This document shows positions 35,925 through 44,288 of a stretch of DNA of 64,000 nucleotides, piece by piece. How positions within the stretch are numbered: the first letter of the stretch is position 1; every line of letters starts with the position of its first letter. The notes below the pieces were generated by a model. That model was not told where the DNA came from and searched no databases. It saw only the letters and a program-made list of their open reading frames with translations. Source of the stretch: Micropruina glycogenica (lineage in GTDB: Bacteria; Actinomycetota; Actinomycetes; Propionibacteriales; Propionibacteriaceae); the NCBI RefSeq assembly GCF_039524395.1, contig NZ_BAAAGO010000009.1. One strand, written 5' to 3'. A program made the position numbers and the translations under genes.

Positions 35925-36006
35925 CGTCATCTCGGGCTTGCCCCGGGATCTCTGCCGGGGCCCTCGGGTGAGGGAGAGAGAGATCCCGGCGTTCGCCGGG
36001 ATGACG
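35925..36006. repeat. 82-base compound palindrome of the CGTCAT family
   Basis: Two units in inverted orientation: CGTCATCTCGGGCTTG/CCCCGGGATCTC (35925-35952) and GAGATCCCGGCG/TTCGCCGGGATGACG (35980-36006), joined by 27 G-rich bases. Both units are themselves palindromic, so the whole can fold into a long hairpin. It separates the TetR operator from the methylase gene. Confidence 0.75.
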
Positions 36007-36043
36007 AGTCGGCCGAAGCGGTTGCCCCGGTTAGGGTTCGGCT

Positions 36044-37114
36044 GTGATCAAGTACCTTGGCTCGAAGCGGACGCTGGCCGGGGTGCTGGGCGGCCTTGCG
36101 CAAGGAGCCGAGGCCCGCACGGCGGTCGATCTGTTCACCGGCAGCACCCGCGTGGCGCAGGAGTTCAAGCACCGCGGGCTCGCCGTCACCGCGGCCGACC
36201 TGGCCAGCTACAGCGAGATCCTGGCCCGCTGCTACATCGTCACCGACGCCGACGCGGTCGACCTCGACGAGTTGGACGCCCTGCTGGCCGAACTGGACGC
36301 CCTGCCGGGGGTTCGCGGCTACGTCACCGAGACGTTCTGCGAGCAGGCCCGCTACTTTCAGCCTCACAACGGCATGCGCATCGACGCCATTCGCCACCGC
36401 CTGGTTGACCTCGTCGACCACCCGCTCTACCCGGTTCTGCTGACCGCGCTGATCGAGGCCGCCGACCGGGTCGATTCGACCACCGGGCAGCACATGGCCT
36501 ACCTGAAGTCGTGGTCGCGCCGGTCGCACAACGCGTTGCGGCTGCGGCGTCCAGCACTGTTGGCGGGCACCGGAATCGCGGTGCGTGGCGACGCCTGCGA
36601 ACTGGCGCGCAGCCTGCCCCCCACCGACCTGATGTACCTCGACCCCCCGTACAACCAGCACCGCTACTTCACCTACTACCACATCTGGGAGACTCTGGTG
36701 CGCTGGGATTCGCCCGAGCACTACGGCGTGGCCTGCAAGCGCACCGACGCTCGCGAGGCCGAGCACCGCAGCCCGTTCAACTCGCGCCGCACCATGCCCG
36801 CCGCGCTCGCGCGGCTGATCGCCGACGCCCGGACCGAGGTGCTGCTGGTGTCGTACAACGACGAGTCGTGGATCACTCCCGAAGCGATGATCGGCTGGCT
36901 GCGCGATGCCGGCCACCAACGCGTGGAGCTGCTGGCCTTCGACTCGCGCCGCTACGTGGGTGCCCGCATCGGCATCTACAACCCGCAGGGGCAGCGGGTG
37001 GGCAACGTCTCGCACACCCGCAACACCGAATACGTGTTCGTGGCCGGCCCGAGCGACCGGGTCGCGGCGGCGGTGGCGGCAGTGCCTGCACCACAAGGTG
37101 GCGAAACTGCGTAG
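36044..37114 (+). CDS. D12-class N6-adenine DNA methyltransferase, without visible restriction partner
   Basis: 356 residues. MIKYLGSKRTL with AVDLFTGSTRVAQEF is the SAM-binding motif I of the Dam/D12 class, and LMYLDPPYNQHRYFTYY is the catalytic DPPY motif IV; EVLLVSYNDESWI follows. It methylates adenine N6 in a recognition site that cannot be predicted here. GTG start at 36044, six bases after TAGGGT, suggesting a leaderless transcript. No endonuclease or specificity gene is adjacent, so it is an orphan methylase or a remnant of a mobile element. Confidence 0.85.
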   Translation: MIKYLGSKRTLAGVLGGLAQGAEARTAVDLFTGSTRVAQEFKHRGLAVTAADLASYSEILARCYIVTDADAVDLDELDALLAELDALPGVRGYVTETFCEQARYFQPHNGMRIDAIRHRLVDLVDHPLYPVLLTALIEAADRVDSTTGQHMAYLKSWSRRSHNALRLRRPALLAGTGIAVRGDACELARSLPPTDLMYLDPPYNQHRYFTYYHIWETLVRWDSPEHYGVACKRTDAREAEHRSPFNSRRTMPAALARLIADARTEVLLVSYNDESWITPEAMIGWLRDAGHQRVELLAFDSRRYVGARIGIYNPQGQRVGNVSHTRNTEYVFVAGPSDRVAAAVAAVPAPQGGETA

Positions 37115-37200
37115 TCCGTGAGCGGGATTACCTGCGCTCGTCTCGGTGTTGCAGGATTTGAAAGTTCAACGAGACCGTCGCCCCCCGAGGGTGTGACTGA

Positions 37201-37206
37201 TAGGTT
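37201..37206 (+). promoter_or_regulatory. -10 hexamer for a leaderless polycysteine leader / cysE transcript
   Basis: TAGGTT matches TAnnnT and ends seven bases before the leader-peptide ATG (37214), so transcription would start at or within a base of the ATG. No clear -35 is visible. Confidence 0.5.
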
Positions 37207-37213
37207 GGCCGCC

Positions 37214-37285
37214 ATGCACGTCGAGATCATCGCCTCGCGCCCCGTGGGCGCGCTGATGTGCATGTGTTGTTGTCGCCTCGGCTGA
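37214..37285 (+). CDS. polycysteine leader peptide upstream of cysE
   Basis: A 23-codon open frame that ends MCMCCCRLG then TGA: four cysteines in the last eight residues, three of them consecutive (TGT TGT TGT), just before the stop. It lies 58 bases before cysE, which makes the committed precursor of cysteine. Polycysteine leader peptides that attenuate cysteine genes have been reported in mycobacteria, often on leaderless mRNAs; a TAGGTT hexamer seven bases before this ATG fits that. Low Cys-tRNA would stall ribosomes on the cysteine codons and free the cysE ribosome site. No obvious intrinsic terminator is seen, so translational control is more likely. Function is inferred. Confidence 0.7.
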   Translation: MHVEIIASRPVGALMCMCCCRLG

Positions 37286-37343
37286 GACCTTCGTCCACCC
37301 GTCCATCAGGCCACACCAACCCACACTCTTTGAAAGGCATGTC

Positions 37344-38120
37344 ATGCCGCACGACGAAATCTGGCGCCGCATTCGCACCGAAGCCACCGAAGCCGCCGAA
37401 ACCGAACCGGCCCTGGCCAGCTACCTGCACACCGTGGTGCTGGCCCACGACCGGCTCGAAGACGCACTGAGCTACCTGCTGGCGTCGAAGCTGGGCAGCC
37501 CGACCATCACCTCGCTCACCCTGCGCTCGTTGATCGACCGCGCCTTCGACGACGACCGCGCGATCGGCATCGCGTTTCGCGAAGACCTGCGCGCGGTGCT
37601 GAGCCGCGACCCGGCCACCCGCGGCTACTCGGTGCCGCTGCTGTACTTCAAGGGCTTCCACGCCCTGCAGGCCTACCGGGTGGCGCACCACTATTGGCTG
37701 AACGGACGCCCCCAGCTCGCGCTCTACCTGCAGAGCCGCATCTCTGAGGTGTTCGCGGTCGACATCCACCCCGGCGCCACCATCGGTAAGGGCATTCTGT
37801 TCGACCACGCGACCTCGATCGTGATCGGCGAGACCGCCGTGGTCGAAGACGACTTCTCGATGCTGCACGAGGTCACGCTGGGCGGCACCGGCAAGGTCGG
37901 CGGCGACCGGCACCCCAAGATCGGCCGCGGCGTGATGATCGGCGCAGGCGCCAAGGTGCTCGGCAACATCAAGATCGGCGAGGGCGCCAAGATCGGTGCC
38001 GGGTCGGTGGTGCTCGAAGACGTGCCGGCGTTCACCACGGTGGCCGGGGTGCCGGCCCGTCCGGTCGCCTACCCGTCGCACGTGTTTCCCGAGAACCTCG
38101 AACTCACCGACCTCGACTGA
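37344..38120 (+). CDS. cysE: serine O-acetyltransferase
   Basis: 258 residues. N-terminal helical SAT domain (EIWRRIRTEATEAAETEPALASYLHTVVL) and C-terminal left-handed beta-helix of hexapeptide repeats, with the active-site segment DIHPGATIGKGILFDHATSIVIGETA, then MLHEVTLGGTGK and RHPKIGRGVMIGAGAKVLGNI. Makes O-acetylserine for cysteine and so also for mycothiol. ATG 37344 follows GAAAGG; an ATG at 37339 is out of frame. Preceded by the polycysteine leader. Confidence 0.95.
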   Translation: MPHDEIWRRIRTEATEAAETEPALASYLHTVVLAHDRLEDALSYLLASKLGSPTITSLTLRSLIDRAFDDDRAIGIAFREDLRAVLSRDPATRGYSVPLLYFKGFHALQAYRVAHHYWLNGRPQLALYLQSRISEVFAVDIHPGATIGKGILFDHATSIVIGETAVVEDDFSMLHEVTLGGTGKVGGDRHPKIGRGVMIGAGAKVLGNIKIGEGAKIGAGSVVLEDVPAFTTVAGVPARPVAYPSHVFPENLELTDLD

Positions 38121-38159
38121 TCACGCCCGGCTCGGCCTTCGCCCGAGCGTCGTCCGACG

Positions 38160-38221
38160 TTGCTCGCGGCACGTGACGTTGCTCGGGTTCCTGCGCGAGC
38201 AATGAACCCTACCGCGAGCAA
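38160..38221. repeat. nested inverted repeats built on TTGCTCG
   Basis: The outer arms TTGCTCGCGG (38160-38169) and CCGCGAGCAA (38212-38221) are perfect complements; inside them TTGCTCG (38179-38185) and CGAGCAA (38196-38202) form a second pair. Four copies of the same heptamer in symmetric order, between cysE and the MDR gene. It could be a regulator-binding array or a terminator; there is no T tract. Confidence 0.55.
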
Positions 38222-38286
38222 GGTCGTGAGCAGCGGCCGTCGCGGACTGTTGACCGACTTGGGACGCACGGCGCTAGCCTGCAGGC

Positions 38287-39249
38287 ATGCTGGCCGTCTA
38301 CGTCGAAGCCGCCCAACCCGACGATCCGCTTGCCGCGCTACAGATCGGTGAGCGCCCCGAGCCCGAGCCGGCCGACGGCTGGGTGGTGGTCGAGGTCGAA
38401 GCCGCCGCCCTGAACCGCCACGACCTGTGGTCACTGGCCGGGGTCGGGCTGCCGCCAAGCCGCATGCCGATGATTCTGGGCACCGACGCCGCCGGCACCG
38501 TCGATGGACGACCGGTGATCGTGCATGCGGTGATAACCAGCGCCGACTGGGTGGGTGACGAGACGTTCGACCCGAAGCGCACGCTGCTGTCGGAACTGCA
38601 CCAGGGCACGATGGCGCAACGGGTCGCGGTGCCGCGGGCCAACCTGATCGATCGGCCCGACTGGCTGAGCGCCGCGCAGGCCGCCTGCCTGCCCACCGCC
38701 TGGCTCACCGCGTACCGCATGCTGACCCACGACTCGGGGCTGACCGCAGGCGACACCGTGCTGGTGCAGGGGGCGTCCGGCGGGGTGGCCTCGGCCGCCA
38801 CCGCCCTGGGCAAGGCACTGGGCCTGCGGGTCTGGGTGACGGGAACGTCCGAAGCCAAGCGGGCCGCGGCCCTGGAACGCGGCGCGGCCGCCGCGTTCGA
38901 GCCTGGCGCCCGGCTGCCCGAGCGCGTGGACGCCGTGATCGAGACCGTCGGCGAGGCCACCTGGGCGCACTCGCTGCGGTCGCTTCGGCCGGGCGGCACC
39001 ATCGTGTGCGCGGGCGCGACCAGCGGCTTCAACCCGCCCGCCGAGCTGAACCGGGTGTTCTTTCAGCAACTCCGAGTGATCGGCTCGACCATGGGTAACC
39101 GGCAGCAGTTCGCTGCGCTGCTGGCGCTGCTCGAGTCGTCCGGGGTGCGACCGGCGATCGACCGGTTGCTGCCGTTGACCGAGGCCGCCGAGGGCTTTCG
39201 GGCCATGGCCGAGGGCAACGTGGACGGCAAGGTCGTGCTGGTTCCCTGA
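38287..39249 (+). CDS. zinc-independent MDR-family NAD(P)H:quinone oxidoreductase-like protein
   Basis: 320 residues. A GroES-like N domain (NRHDLWSLAGVGLPPSRMPMILGTDAAGTV) and a Rossmann NADP domain with VLVQGASGGVASAATALGKALGLRVWVTGTS and PERVDAVIETVGEATW. No structural-zinc cysteine cluster, as in quinone reductase/enoyl reductase branches. Substrate unknown. TAGCCT (38275-38280) six bases before the ATG predicts a leaderless transcript. cobQ starts 32 bases downstream. Confidence 0.88.
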   Translation: MLAVYVEAAQPDDPLAALQIGERPEPEPADGWVVVEVEAAALNRHDLWSLAGVGLPPSRMPMILGTDAAGTVDGRPVIVHAVITSADWVGDETFDPKRTLLSELHQGTMAQRVAVPRANLIDRPDWLSAAQAACLPTAWLTAYRMLTHDSGLTAGDTVLVQGASGGVASAATALGKALGLRVWVTGTSEAKRAAALERGAAAAFEPGARLPERVDAVIETVGEATWAHSLRSLRPGGTIVCAGATSGFNPPAELNRVFFQQLRVIGSTMGNRQQFAALLALLESSGVRPAIDRLLPLTEAAEGFRAMAEGNVDGKVVLVP

Positions 39250-39281
39250 TCAGCGCGAGCAGGCCCGAGCGGCATGACAGG

Positions 39282-40730
39282 ATGCCTTTCGTGGCAGGAC
39301 TGTTGGTGGCTGGAACGTCGTCGGACGCGGGCAAGTCGCTGATCGTGGCTGGCCTGTGCCGGGCCTTCGCCCGCCGCGGCGTCCGGGTGGCCCCGTTCAA
39401 GGCCCAGAACATGAGCAACAACTCCATGGTCTGCCCCGACGGTTCTGAGATCGGCCGCGCCCAGTACCTGCAGGCGCTGGCCGCGGGCGTGCAGCCGTCC
39501 GCGGTGCTGAACCCCGTGCTGCTCAAGCCGGGCACCGACCGACGGGCGTTCATCGTGCTGCGTGGACAACCCGCCGGCACGCTCGAGGCGGGCGAGTACG
39601 TGGGTGGCCGCACACACCTCGCCCAGGCCGCCTTCGACGCCTTTCGAGAGCTCGAGTCGAGCTACGACGTGGTCGTGGCCGAGGGTGCCGGTTCGCCGGC
39701 CGAGATCAACATGCGCGTCGGCGACTACGTGAACTTCGGGCTGGCCAGGCAGTTCGGCCTACCGGTCGTGCTGGTCGGCGACATCGATCGGGGCGGCGTG
39801 CTGGCGTCCATCTACGGCCACTGGGCGATCGTGGACGACGCCGACCGGGCCACGTTGGCCGGTTATCTGATCAACAAGTTCCGCGGCGATCAGTCGGTGC
39901 TCGGCCCGGGGCTGGCCGAACTCACCGCCCGCTCCGGCCTGCGCTGCTTCGGCGTCATGCCGTGGCTCGATCAGGTGTGGCTCGACAGCGAGGACGCGCT
40001 GGCCTTCGCCAAATGGCCCCGGCTACCCGGACGGGCCGGCACCCTGCGGGTGGCGGCGATTCGGTTTCCGCGCATCTCGAACGCCACCGACCTGGACGCG
40101 CTGGCCGCCGAGCCGGGGCTGGACGTGTTCGCCACCGCCAGCCCCAGCGACGTGACCGGCGCCGACCTGGTGGTGCTGCCCGGCAGCCGCTCCACGCTGG
40201 CCGACCTCGACTGGCTTCGTCGGCTCGGCCTGGCCGACGCGCTGGCCGCCCGCGCGGCTGCCGGCGGCCCGATTCTCGGCATCTGCGGCGGCTACCAGAT
40301 GCTCACCGAGCTGATCGACGACCCGATCGAATCCACCCGCGGCGTCGAGCCCGGGTTGGGGCTGCTGCCGGCGCGGGTGCGCTTCAGCGCCGAGAAGATC
40401 CTGGGCGAACCCAGCGGCAGCTGGCGCGGCCACCGGGTGGTCGGCTACGAAATCCATCACGGCGTGGTGGAGCCCACCGGGGGCGAACCGTTCCTGGACG
40501 GTGTGCGCACCGGTAACACCTGGGGCACCATCTGGCACGGTGCGTTCGAGAACGACGGGTTCCGCCGCGCCTGGCTGAGTGAACTCGCGGCCACGGTCGG
40601 CTCGACCTGGCGTCCGGCTGAGGGCGGCCCTGGTTTCGCCGAGCGGCGCACCCTGATGCTCGACGAACTGGCCGACGCGCTCGAGGCCCATGCCGACGTG
40701 GACGCGCTGCTCGATCTGGCCACGAACTGA
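39282..40730 (+). CDS. cobQ: adenosylcobyric acid synthase
   Basis: 482 residues. N-terminal dethiobiotin-synthetase-like ATPase (LLVAGTSSDAGKSLIVAGLCRAFARRG, FKAQNMSNNSMVCPDGSEIGRAQ), then a class I glutamine amidotransferase domain with ILGICGGYQML (catalytic Cys) and GYEIHHG (His). It amidates the b, d, e and g carboxylates of adenosylcobyrinic a,c-diamide. The start is ATG 39282 or GTG 39291. Tail-to-tail with cbiO. Confidence 0.96.
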   Translation: MPFVAGLLVAGTSSDAGKSLIVAGLCRAFARRGVRVAPFKAQNMSNNSMVCPDGSEIGRAQYLQALAAGVQPSAVLNPVLLKPGTDRRAFIVLRGQPAGTLEAGEYVGGRTHLAQAAFDAFRELESSYDVVVAEGAGSPAEINMRVGDYVNFGLARQFGLPVVLVGDIDRGGVLASIYGHWAIVDDADRATLAGYLINKFRGDQSVLGPGLAELTARSGLRCFGVMPWLDQVWLDSEDALAFAKWPRLPGRAGTLRVAAIRFPRISNATDLDALAAEPGLDVFATASPSDVTGADLVVLPGSRSTLADLDWLRRLGLADALAARAAAGGPILGICGGYQMLTELIDDPIESTRGVEPGLGLLPARVRFSAEKILGEPSGSWRGHRVVGYEIHHGVVEPTGGEPFLDGVRTGNTWGTIWHGAFENDGFRRAWLSELAATVGSTWRPAEGGPGFAERRTLMLDELADALEAHADVDALLDLATN

Positions 40731-40761
40731 GCACCCGGAACCCCGGCAGGGAAAGAAGGCC

Positions 40762-41598
40762 TCAGGCCACGCCCTCGGCCAGTCGGCCCTGATCGCGAAT
40801 GGCCGCCACCAGTCCGGTCACATCGGTGACCCGGGCGGCCTCCAGACCCAAGAGCCCCGCGGCCTGCAGCACCAGGGGCTGGCGCAGCCGGGCGGCGGCC
40901 ACCAGGCCGGCGTCCGACAGCAGGGCGTTCGGTGCGCCGTGCCGTACCCGTCCGTCCACCAGCACGGCGACCGAGTCTGCCCAGCCGAGCGCGAACTCGA
41001 CGTCGTGGGTCGAGATCACCACGGTGGTGTGGGCCCGCAGCAGGCTCTCCAGGGCGCCCACCATCTCGTCGACGCCCTGCGGGTCGAGGCCGGCGGTGGG
41101 TTCGTCCAGCAGCATCACGCACGGCTGCATGGCCAGTGCCCCGGCGATGGCGACCCGCTTGCGCTGACCGTACGACAGCTCATGAATGGGCCGCTCGGCC
41201 AGGTCTTCGATCGACAACACCGCCAGCGCTTCGGCCACCCGCTCACGCACCTCGTGCTCGGCCAGGCCCAGGTTGAGCGGGCCGAACGAGACGTCGCGAA
41301 AAACGTCGGCGGCGAAAAGCTGGTCGTCGGGGTTCTGCGCCACGAGTTGCACGACCTGACGGTGCGCCCGCAGGCCGGCGCGGTCGAAGCGGAGCGCGAC
41401 GCCGTCGACCAGCACCTCACCGCCATTCGGCTTCAGCGATCCGGCCAACGTACGCAACAGCGTGGTCTTGCCCGAGCCGTTCGCACCGAGCAGCGCCAAC
41501 CGGCGAGCCCGGGGAATCTCCAGATCGGCACCCCGCAACACCGCACGCTGCCCGTACGAGACCTGCACGGCCGAGGCCGAAAGTTGCCGGTGGCTCAT
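40762..41598 (-). CDS. cbiO: cobalt ECF importer ATPase
   Basis: 278 residues. Walker A LLGANGSGKTTLL, Q-loop QLVAQNPDDQLFAADVFRDVSFGPLNLGL, signature HELSYGQRKRVAIAGALAMQP, Walker B VMLLDEPTAGLDP and STHDVEFA. Energises CbiMNQ cobalt uptake. Last gene of cbiMNQO; ATG 41598 overlaps the cbiQ stop (ATGA). The frame open upstream is out-of-frame cbiQ and not part of the protein. Confidence 0.95.
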   Translation of the reverse strand: MSHRQLSASAVQVSYGQRAVLRGADLEIPRARRLALLGANGSGKTTLLRTLAGSLKPNGGEVLVDGVALRFDRAGLRAHRQVVQLVAQNPDDQLFAADVFRDVSFGPLNLGLAEHEVRERVAEALAVLSIEDLAERPIHELSYGQRKRVAIAGALAMQPCVMLLDEPTAGLDPQGVDEMVGALESLLRAHTTVVISTHDVEFALGWADSVAVLVDGRVRHGAPNALLSDAGLVAAARLRQPLVLQAAGLLGLEAARVTDVTGLVAAIRDQGRLAEGVA

Positions 41599-42353
41599 GT
41601 CAGCACCTGCCAGGCCACCGCGCCGGCCGCGATGGCGACCAGCAGCGCGGCGCTCGCGGCCACAAAGCCGGCGGAGCGCTGCCGGGGCGGCTCCAAGGTG
41701 CGCAGGGCGTCCTCGTAGCCGCGCCCGACCAGTCCGGCCTCGAGCCGCCGGGCCCGATCCCACGAGCGCAGAAACAGCGCCGCCACGCCCATCGAGGCCG
41801 AGCGCATGGCGGCCGAGCGGGTGGCGTAACCCAGCCGCGCCTCCTGCGCGGAGTGGATCGCGCCCGCGCTCTCGAGCAGTCCGAAGCTGAACCGGTAGAT
41901 CAGCGCGGCGATCTCGATGAGCGCATCGGGCACCCGGGCGTGCCGCAACGCGCTGAGCAGATCGATCATCGGTGTCGAGCAGGCCAGGGTGAACATCGCC
42001 AGCGTCGCGGCCAGTGCCCGCACGGCCAGCCGACCGGCGGTGTCGATGCCCTCGGAAGTGAGCTGCAGTCGCAGACCGCCGTCCCAACTGACGCTGACCG
42101 CCACCGTGGCCACCCCGATGAGAATCGAGACCACCGGTAGCCAGATGATCCGACCCAGTCGGGCCCACCCCACCCGGATCGGACCCAGCAGAAGCACCAG
42201 GCCGGCCACGGCCACGGCCGCGCCACCGGGCCACGCCGGCAGCGAGATGGCCGCCACCAACAGTCCGAGTGACAGCACACCCTTGTCACGTACCGAGCGC
42301 GACCGCCAGGGGCTGGACCACGCAGCGTGGTCCAGCGCCAGGCCGTGCGCCAT
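41595..42353 (-). CDS. cbiQ: cobalt ECF transporter T component
   Basis: 252 residues with about five helices. Family landmarks are the coupling helices ARVPDALIEIAALIYRFSFGLLESAGAIHSAQEARLGY and GVAALFLRSWDRARRLEAGLVGRGYEDALRTL. Scaffold between CbiM and CbiO. Its ATG at 42353 overlaps the cbiN stop (TGATG). Confidence 0.93.
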   Translation of the reverse strand: MAHGLALDHAAWSSPWRSRSVRDKGVLSLGLLVAAISLPAWPGGAAVAVAGLVLLLGPIRVGWARLGRIIWLPVVSILIGVATVAVSVSWDGGLRLQLTSEGIDTAGRLAVRALAATLAMFTLACSTPMIDLLSALRHARVPDALIEIAALIYRFSFGLLESAGAIHSAQEARLGYATRSAAMRSASMGVAALFLRSWDRARRLEAGLVGRGYEDALRTLEPPRQRSAGFVAASAALLVAIAAGAVAWQVLT

Positions 42354-42712
42354 CAGGAGGCCGGTTCGGGCGAGGGCGTCGCGTCGTCCGGCGTCGGGCC
42401 GTTGACCGCCTTCAGCTCGCCACGTCGGCGACCCCACAGGGCCCCGATGGCGAAACCGAGGACGGTGCCGCCGATCGCCGCCTGCAGGGCGAACAGGCCC
42501 GACTCGACCTCGCCGGATTCGGGCTGGAAGAACGGCTGGAACCAGGGCTCGTAGTCGGGATTCGACTCTTGAATGGTCGAGGTGGCCACCGAGTCGGTAC
42601 CGGCGAACCGCTCGTCCGGGTTGGTGCGGATACCGCCGACGACGAAGCTCACCCCGAAGATCAGCATCATCGCAGCGACCAGCGCGATCGTGGTCCAGGT
42701 CTTGCGGCTCAT
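42353..42712 (-). CDS. cbiN: cobalt ECF transporter accessory subunit
   Basis: 119 residues. Two helices (TIALVAAMMLIFGVSFVVGG and LFALQAAIGGTVLGFAIGALWG) around an extracytoplasmic loop with FAGTDSVATSTIQESNPDYEPWFQPFF; the layout and DYEPWF-type segment match CbiN. The C-terminal tail is longer than in enteric CbiN. Overlaps cbiM (ATGA) and cbiQ. Confidence 0.9.
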   Translation of the reverse strand: MSRKTWTTIALVAAMMLIFGVSFVVGGIRTNPDERFAGTDSVATSTIQESNPDYEPWFQPFFQPESGEVESGLFALQAAIGGTVLGFAIGALWGRRRGELKAVNGPTPDDATPSPEPAS

Positions 42713-43395
42713 CGGGCCACCGCCTCGCTCATCGAAGGCTTGATCACGCCGAGCCGTTCGAGTTCGGGACGGGCGACGTCGGTGAGCAACCGGAAGACCA
42801 GCACGCCCAGAATGCCCTCGGCGATGGCCAGCGGAACCTGCGAGATCACGAACACGCCCATGAACTTGGCGACCGAACCCGCGATGCCCGACACCGGGTC
42901 GGGGAAGGCCAGGCCCAGTTGCACGCTGGTGACCAGGTAGGTGGACAGGTCGGCGAAGGCCAGCGCGAGAAAGACGCCGACGTTGCGGTGCCAGCCCAGC
43001 TTGTTCGAGCCGACCCAGCACCAATACCCGATCCACGGCCCGGCGATGCCCATGCTGAACACGTTCGCGCCCAGCGTGGTGATACCGCCGTGCGCCAGCA
43101 GCAGCGCCTGAAAGATCAGCACGATCGTCGACAGGAACGCCATTACGGGTGGTCTGAACAGCACCGCGCCCAGGCCCGTGCCGTTCGGGTGTGACGAACT
43201 GCCGGTGACCGACGGCAGCTTGATCGAGCTCAGTACGAAGGTGAAGGCGCCGGCGGCGGCCAGCAGCAACCGGGATTCCGGATGCTCCTTCGCCTGCTCG
43301 ATGACCTTGCGTGCTCCGTGAATGACGAATGGGGCAGAGACTGCGTACCAGGCGACGCAGTGAGCAACTGGTAGGAATCCCTCGGCGATATGCAT
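42709..43395 (-). CDS. cbiM: cobalt ECF transporter S component
   Basis: 228 residues. Begins MHIAEGFLPVAHCVAWYAVS, whose N-terminal Met-His is the cobalt ligand; SVTGSSSHPNGTGLGAVLFRPPVMA carries the conserved second-histidine region. Seven helices. First gene of cbiMNQO, placed directly after a cobalamin riboswitch. Confidence 0.96.
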   Translation of the reverse strand: MHIAEGFLPVAHCVAWYAVSAPFVIHGARKVIEQAKEHPESRLLLAAAGAFTFVLSSIKLPSVTGSSSHPNGTGLGAVLFRPPVMAFLSTIVLIFQALLLAHGGITTLGANVFSMGIAGPWIGYWCWVGSNKLGWHRNVGVFLALAFADLSTYLVTSVQLGLAFPDPVSGIAGSVAKFMGVFVISQVPLAIAEGILGVLVFRLLTDVARPELERLGVIKPSMSEAVAR

Positions 43396-43439
43396 TCGAG
43401 CGTTCCCCTTTCAGGTGACGTGGCCCAAAGGAACTGCGT

Positions 43440-43545
43440 CCGCGCACGTCTCTGACTTGCCAGCACACGCTGGGTCACAGTGGCCCGACCGTTCCGGATT
43501 CGCACCGGATTCCGTGTCGTGGACGACGGCTTCATCGTCGCAGCC
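43440..43545 (-). promoter_or_regulatory. cobalamin riboswitch before cbiMNQO
   Basis: On the minus strand, ACACGGAATCCGGTGCGAAT, CCGG, then GGGCCACTGTGACCCAGC and CAAGTCAGAGAC follow in the order of the adenosylcobalamin aptamer core (GGAAnnCCGGTGnnAATCCGG, GCCACTGTGA, the B12-box-like AGTCAGAGAC). It lies 45-150 bases before the cbiM start, so high cobalamin should shut off cobalt import. The outer 5' limit is uncertain. Confidence 0.88.
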
Positions 43546-43645
43546 GGTTCGCCTCCGCGTGCGCGATTCGATGGATCGGGGGAAGCCTGTTCAATGGTCG
43601 GACCAAGCCGACGCCCGTGGCGCCGGTTCGCGTCGCTGTCGTCGC

Positions 43646-44215
43646 TCAGTCGTGGATCGCGGCCCAGGCAGTCACCGCACGGGCCGGCTTGAAGCCGACG
43701 AAGCGTCCGATCGGTTCGGCGGTCTCGACCATCACCCGGATCAGTTCGCCGCCGTGGCGGCGGTAGGCCGCCAGCAGCAGGGCGTCGGAATCGGCGGTGA
43801 CGCTGTGCACCACCAGGCGTCCGCCGCAACGCAGCGCCGCCCAGGACGCGTCCAGCACGGCCTGGGTGACTCCCCCGCCGACGAACACCGCATCCGGGCG
43901 AGGCAGTCGCTCCAGCACCTCGGTCGTGTCTCCGGGCACGATGCTCAGCCGGTCCGCCACATCGTGCCGGGCGGCGTTGGCGCCGATCCGCTCCAGCCGC
44001 TCGGCGTTTCGCTCCACGGCGACCGCCCGGTTGTCGTCCGAGAGCCGGCACCATTCGATGCCGATCGAACCGGTGCCGGCGCCCAGATCCCACAGCAACT
44101 CGTTGCCGACGGGTGCCAGCGCCGCCAGGGCCGACGCCCGCAGCACCCGTTTGGTCAGCAGGCCGTCGCTGAGAAAGTCGTCGTCGGGCAGTCCCGCGGT
44201 CAGCTGCGCACTCAC
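43646..44215 (-). CDS. cbiT: precorrin-6B / cobalt-precorrin-6B C15-methyltransferase (decarboxylating)
   Basis: 189 residues, the C-terminal half of CobL as a separate protein. Begins with LPDDDFLSDGLLTKRVLRASALAAL, then the SAM motif LLWDLGAGTGSIGIEWCRL and DAVFVGGGV. Methylates C15 and decarboxylates the C12 acetate chain. GTG start at 44215; TAGGGT (44222-44227, minus) six bases before it suggests a leaderless transcript. Its partner CbiE is fused in the gene at 57340. Diverges from cobO. Confidence 0.9.
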   Translation of the reverse strand: MSAQLTAGLPDDDFLSDGLLTKRVLRASALAALAPVGNELLWDLGAGTGSIGIEWCRLSDDNRAVAVERNAERLERIGANAARHDVADRLSIVPGDTTEVLERLPRPDAVFVGGGVTQAVLDASWAALRCGGRLVVHSVTADSDALLLAAYRRHGGELIRVMVETAEPIGRFVGFKPARAVTAWAAIHD

Positions 44216-44288
44216 CCTGCGACCCTAACGGTTGCACGAGTTCGACACCGGCCCGGTGCCCAGGCACCCCATACGGCAGGATGAACGG

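Noticed and set aside
38130..38148. Intrinsic terminator after cysE
   Set aside because: GCTCGG and CCGAGC can pair, but no T-rich tract follows; too weak to call.
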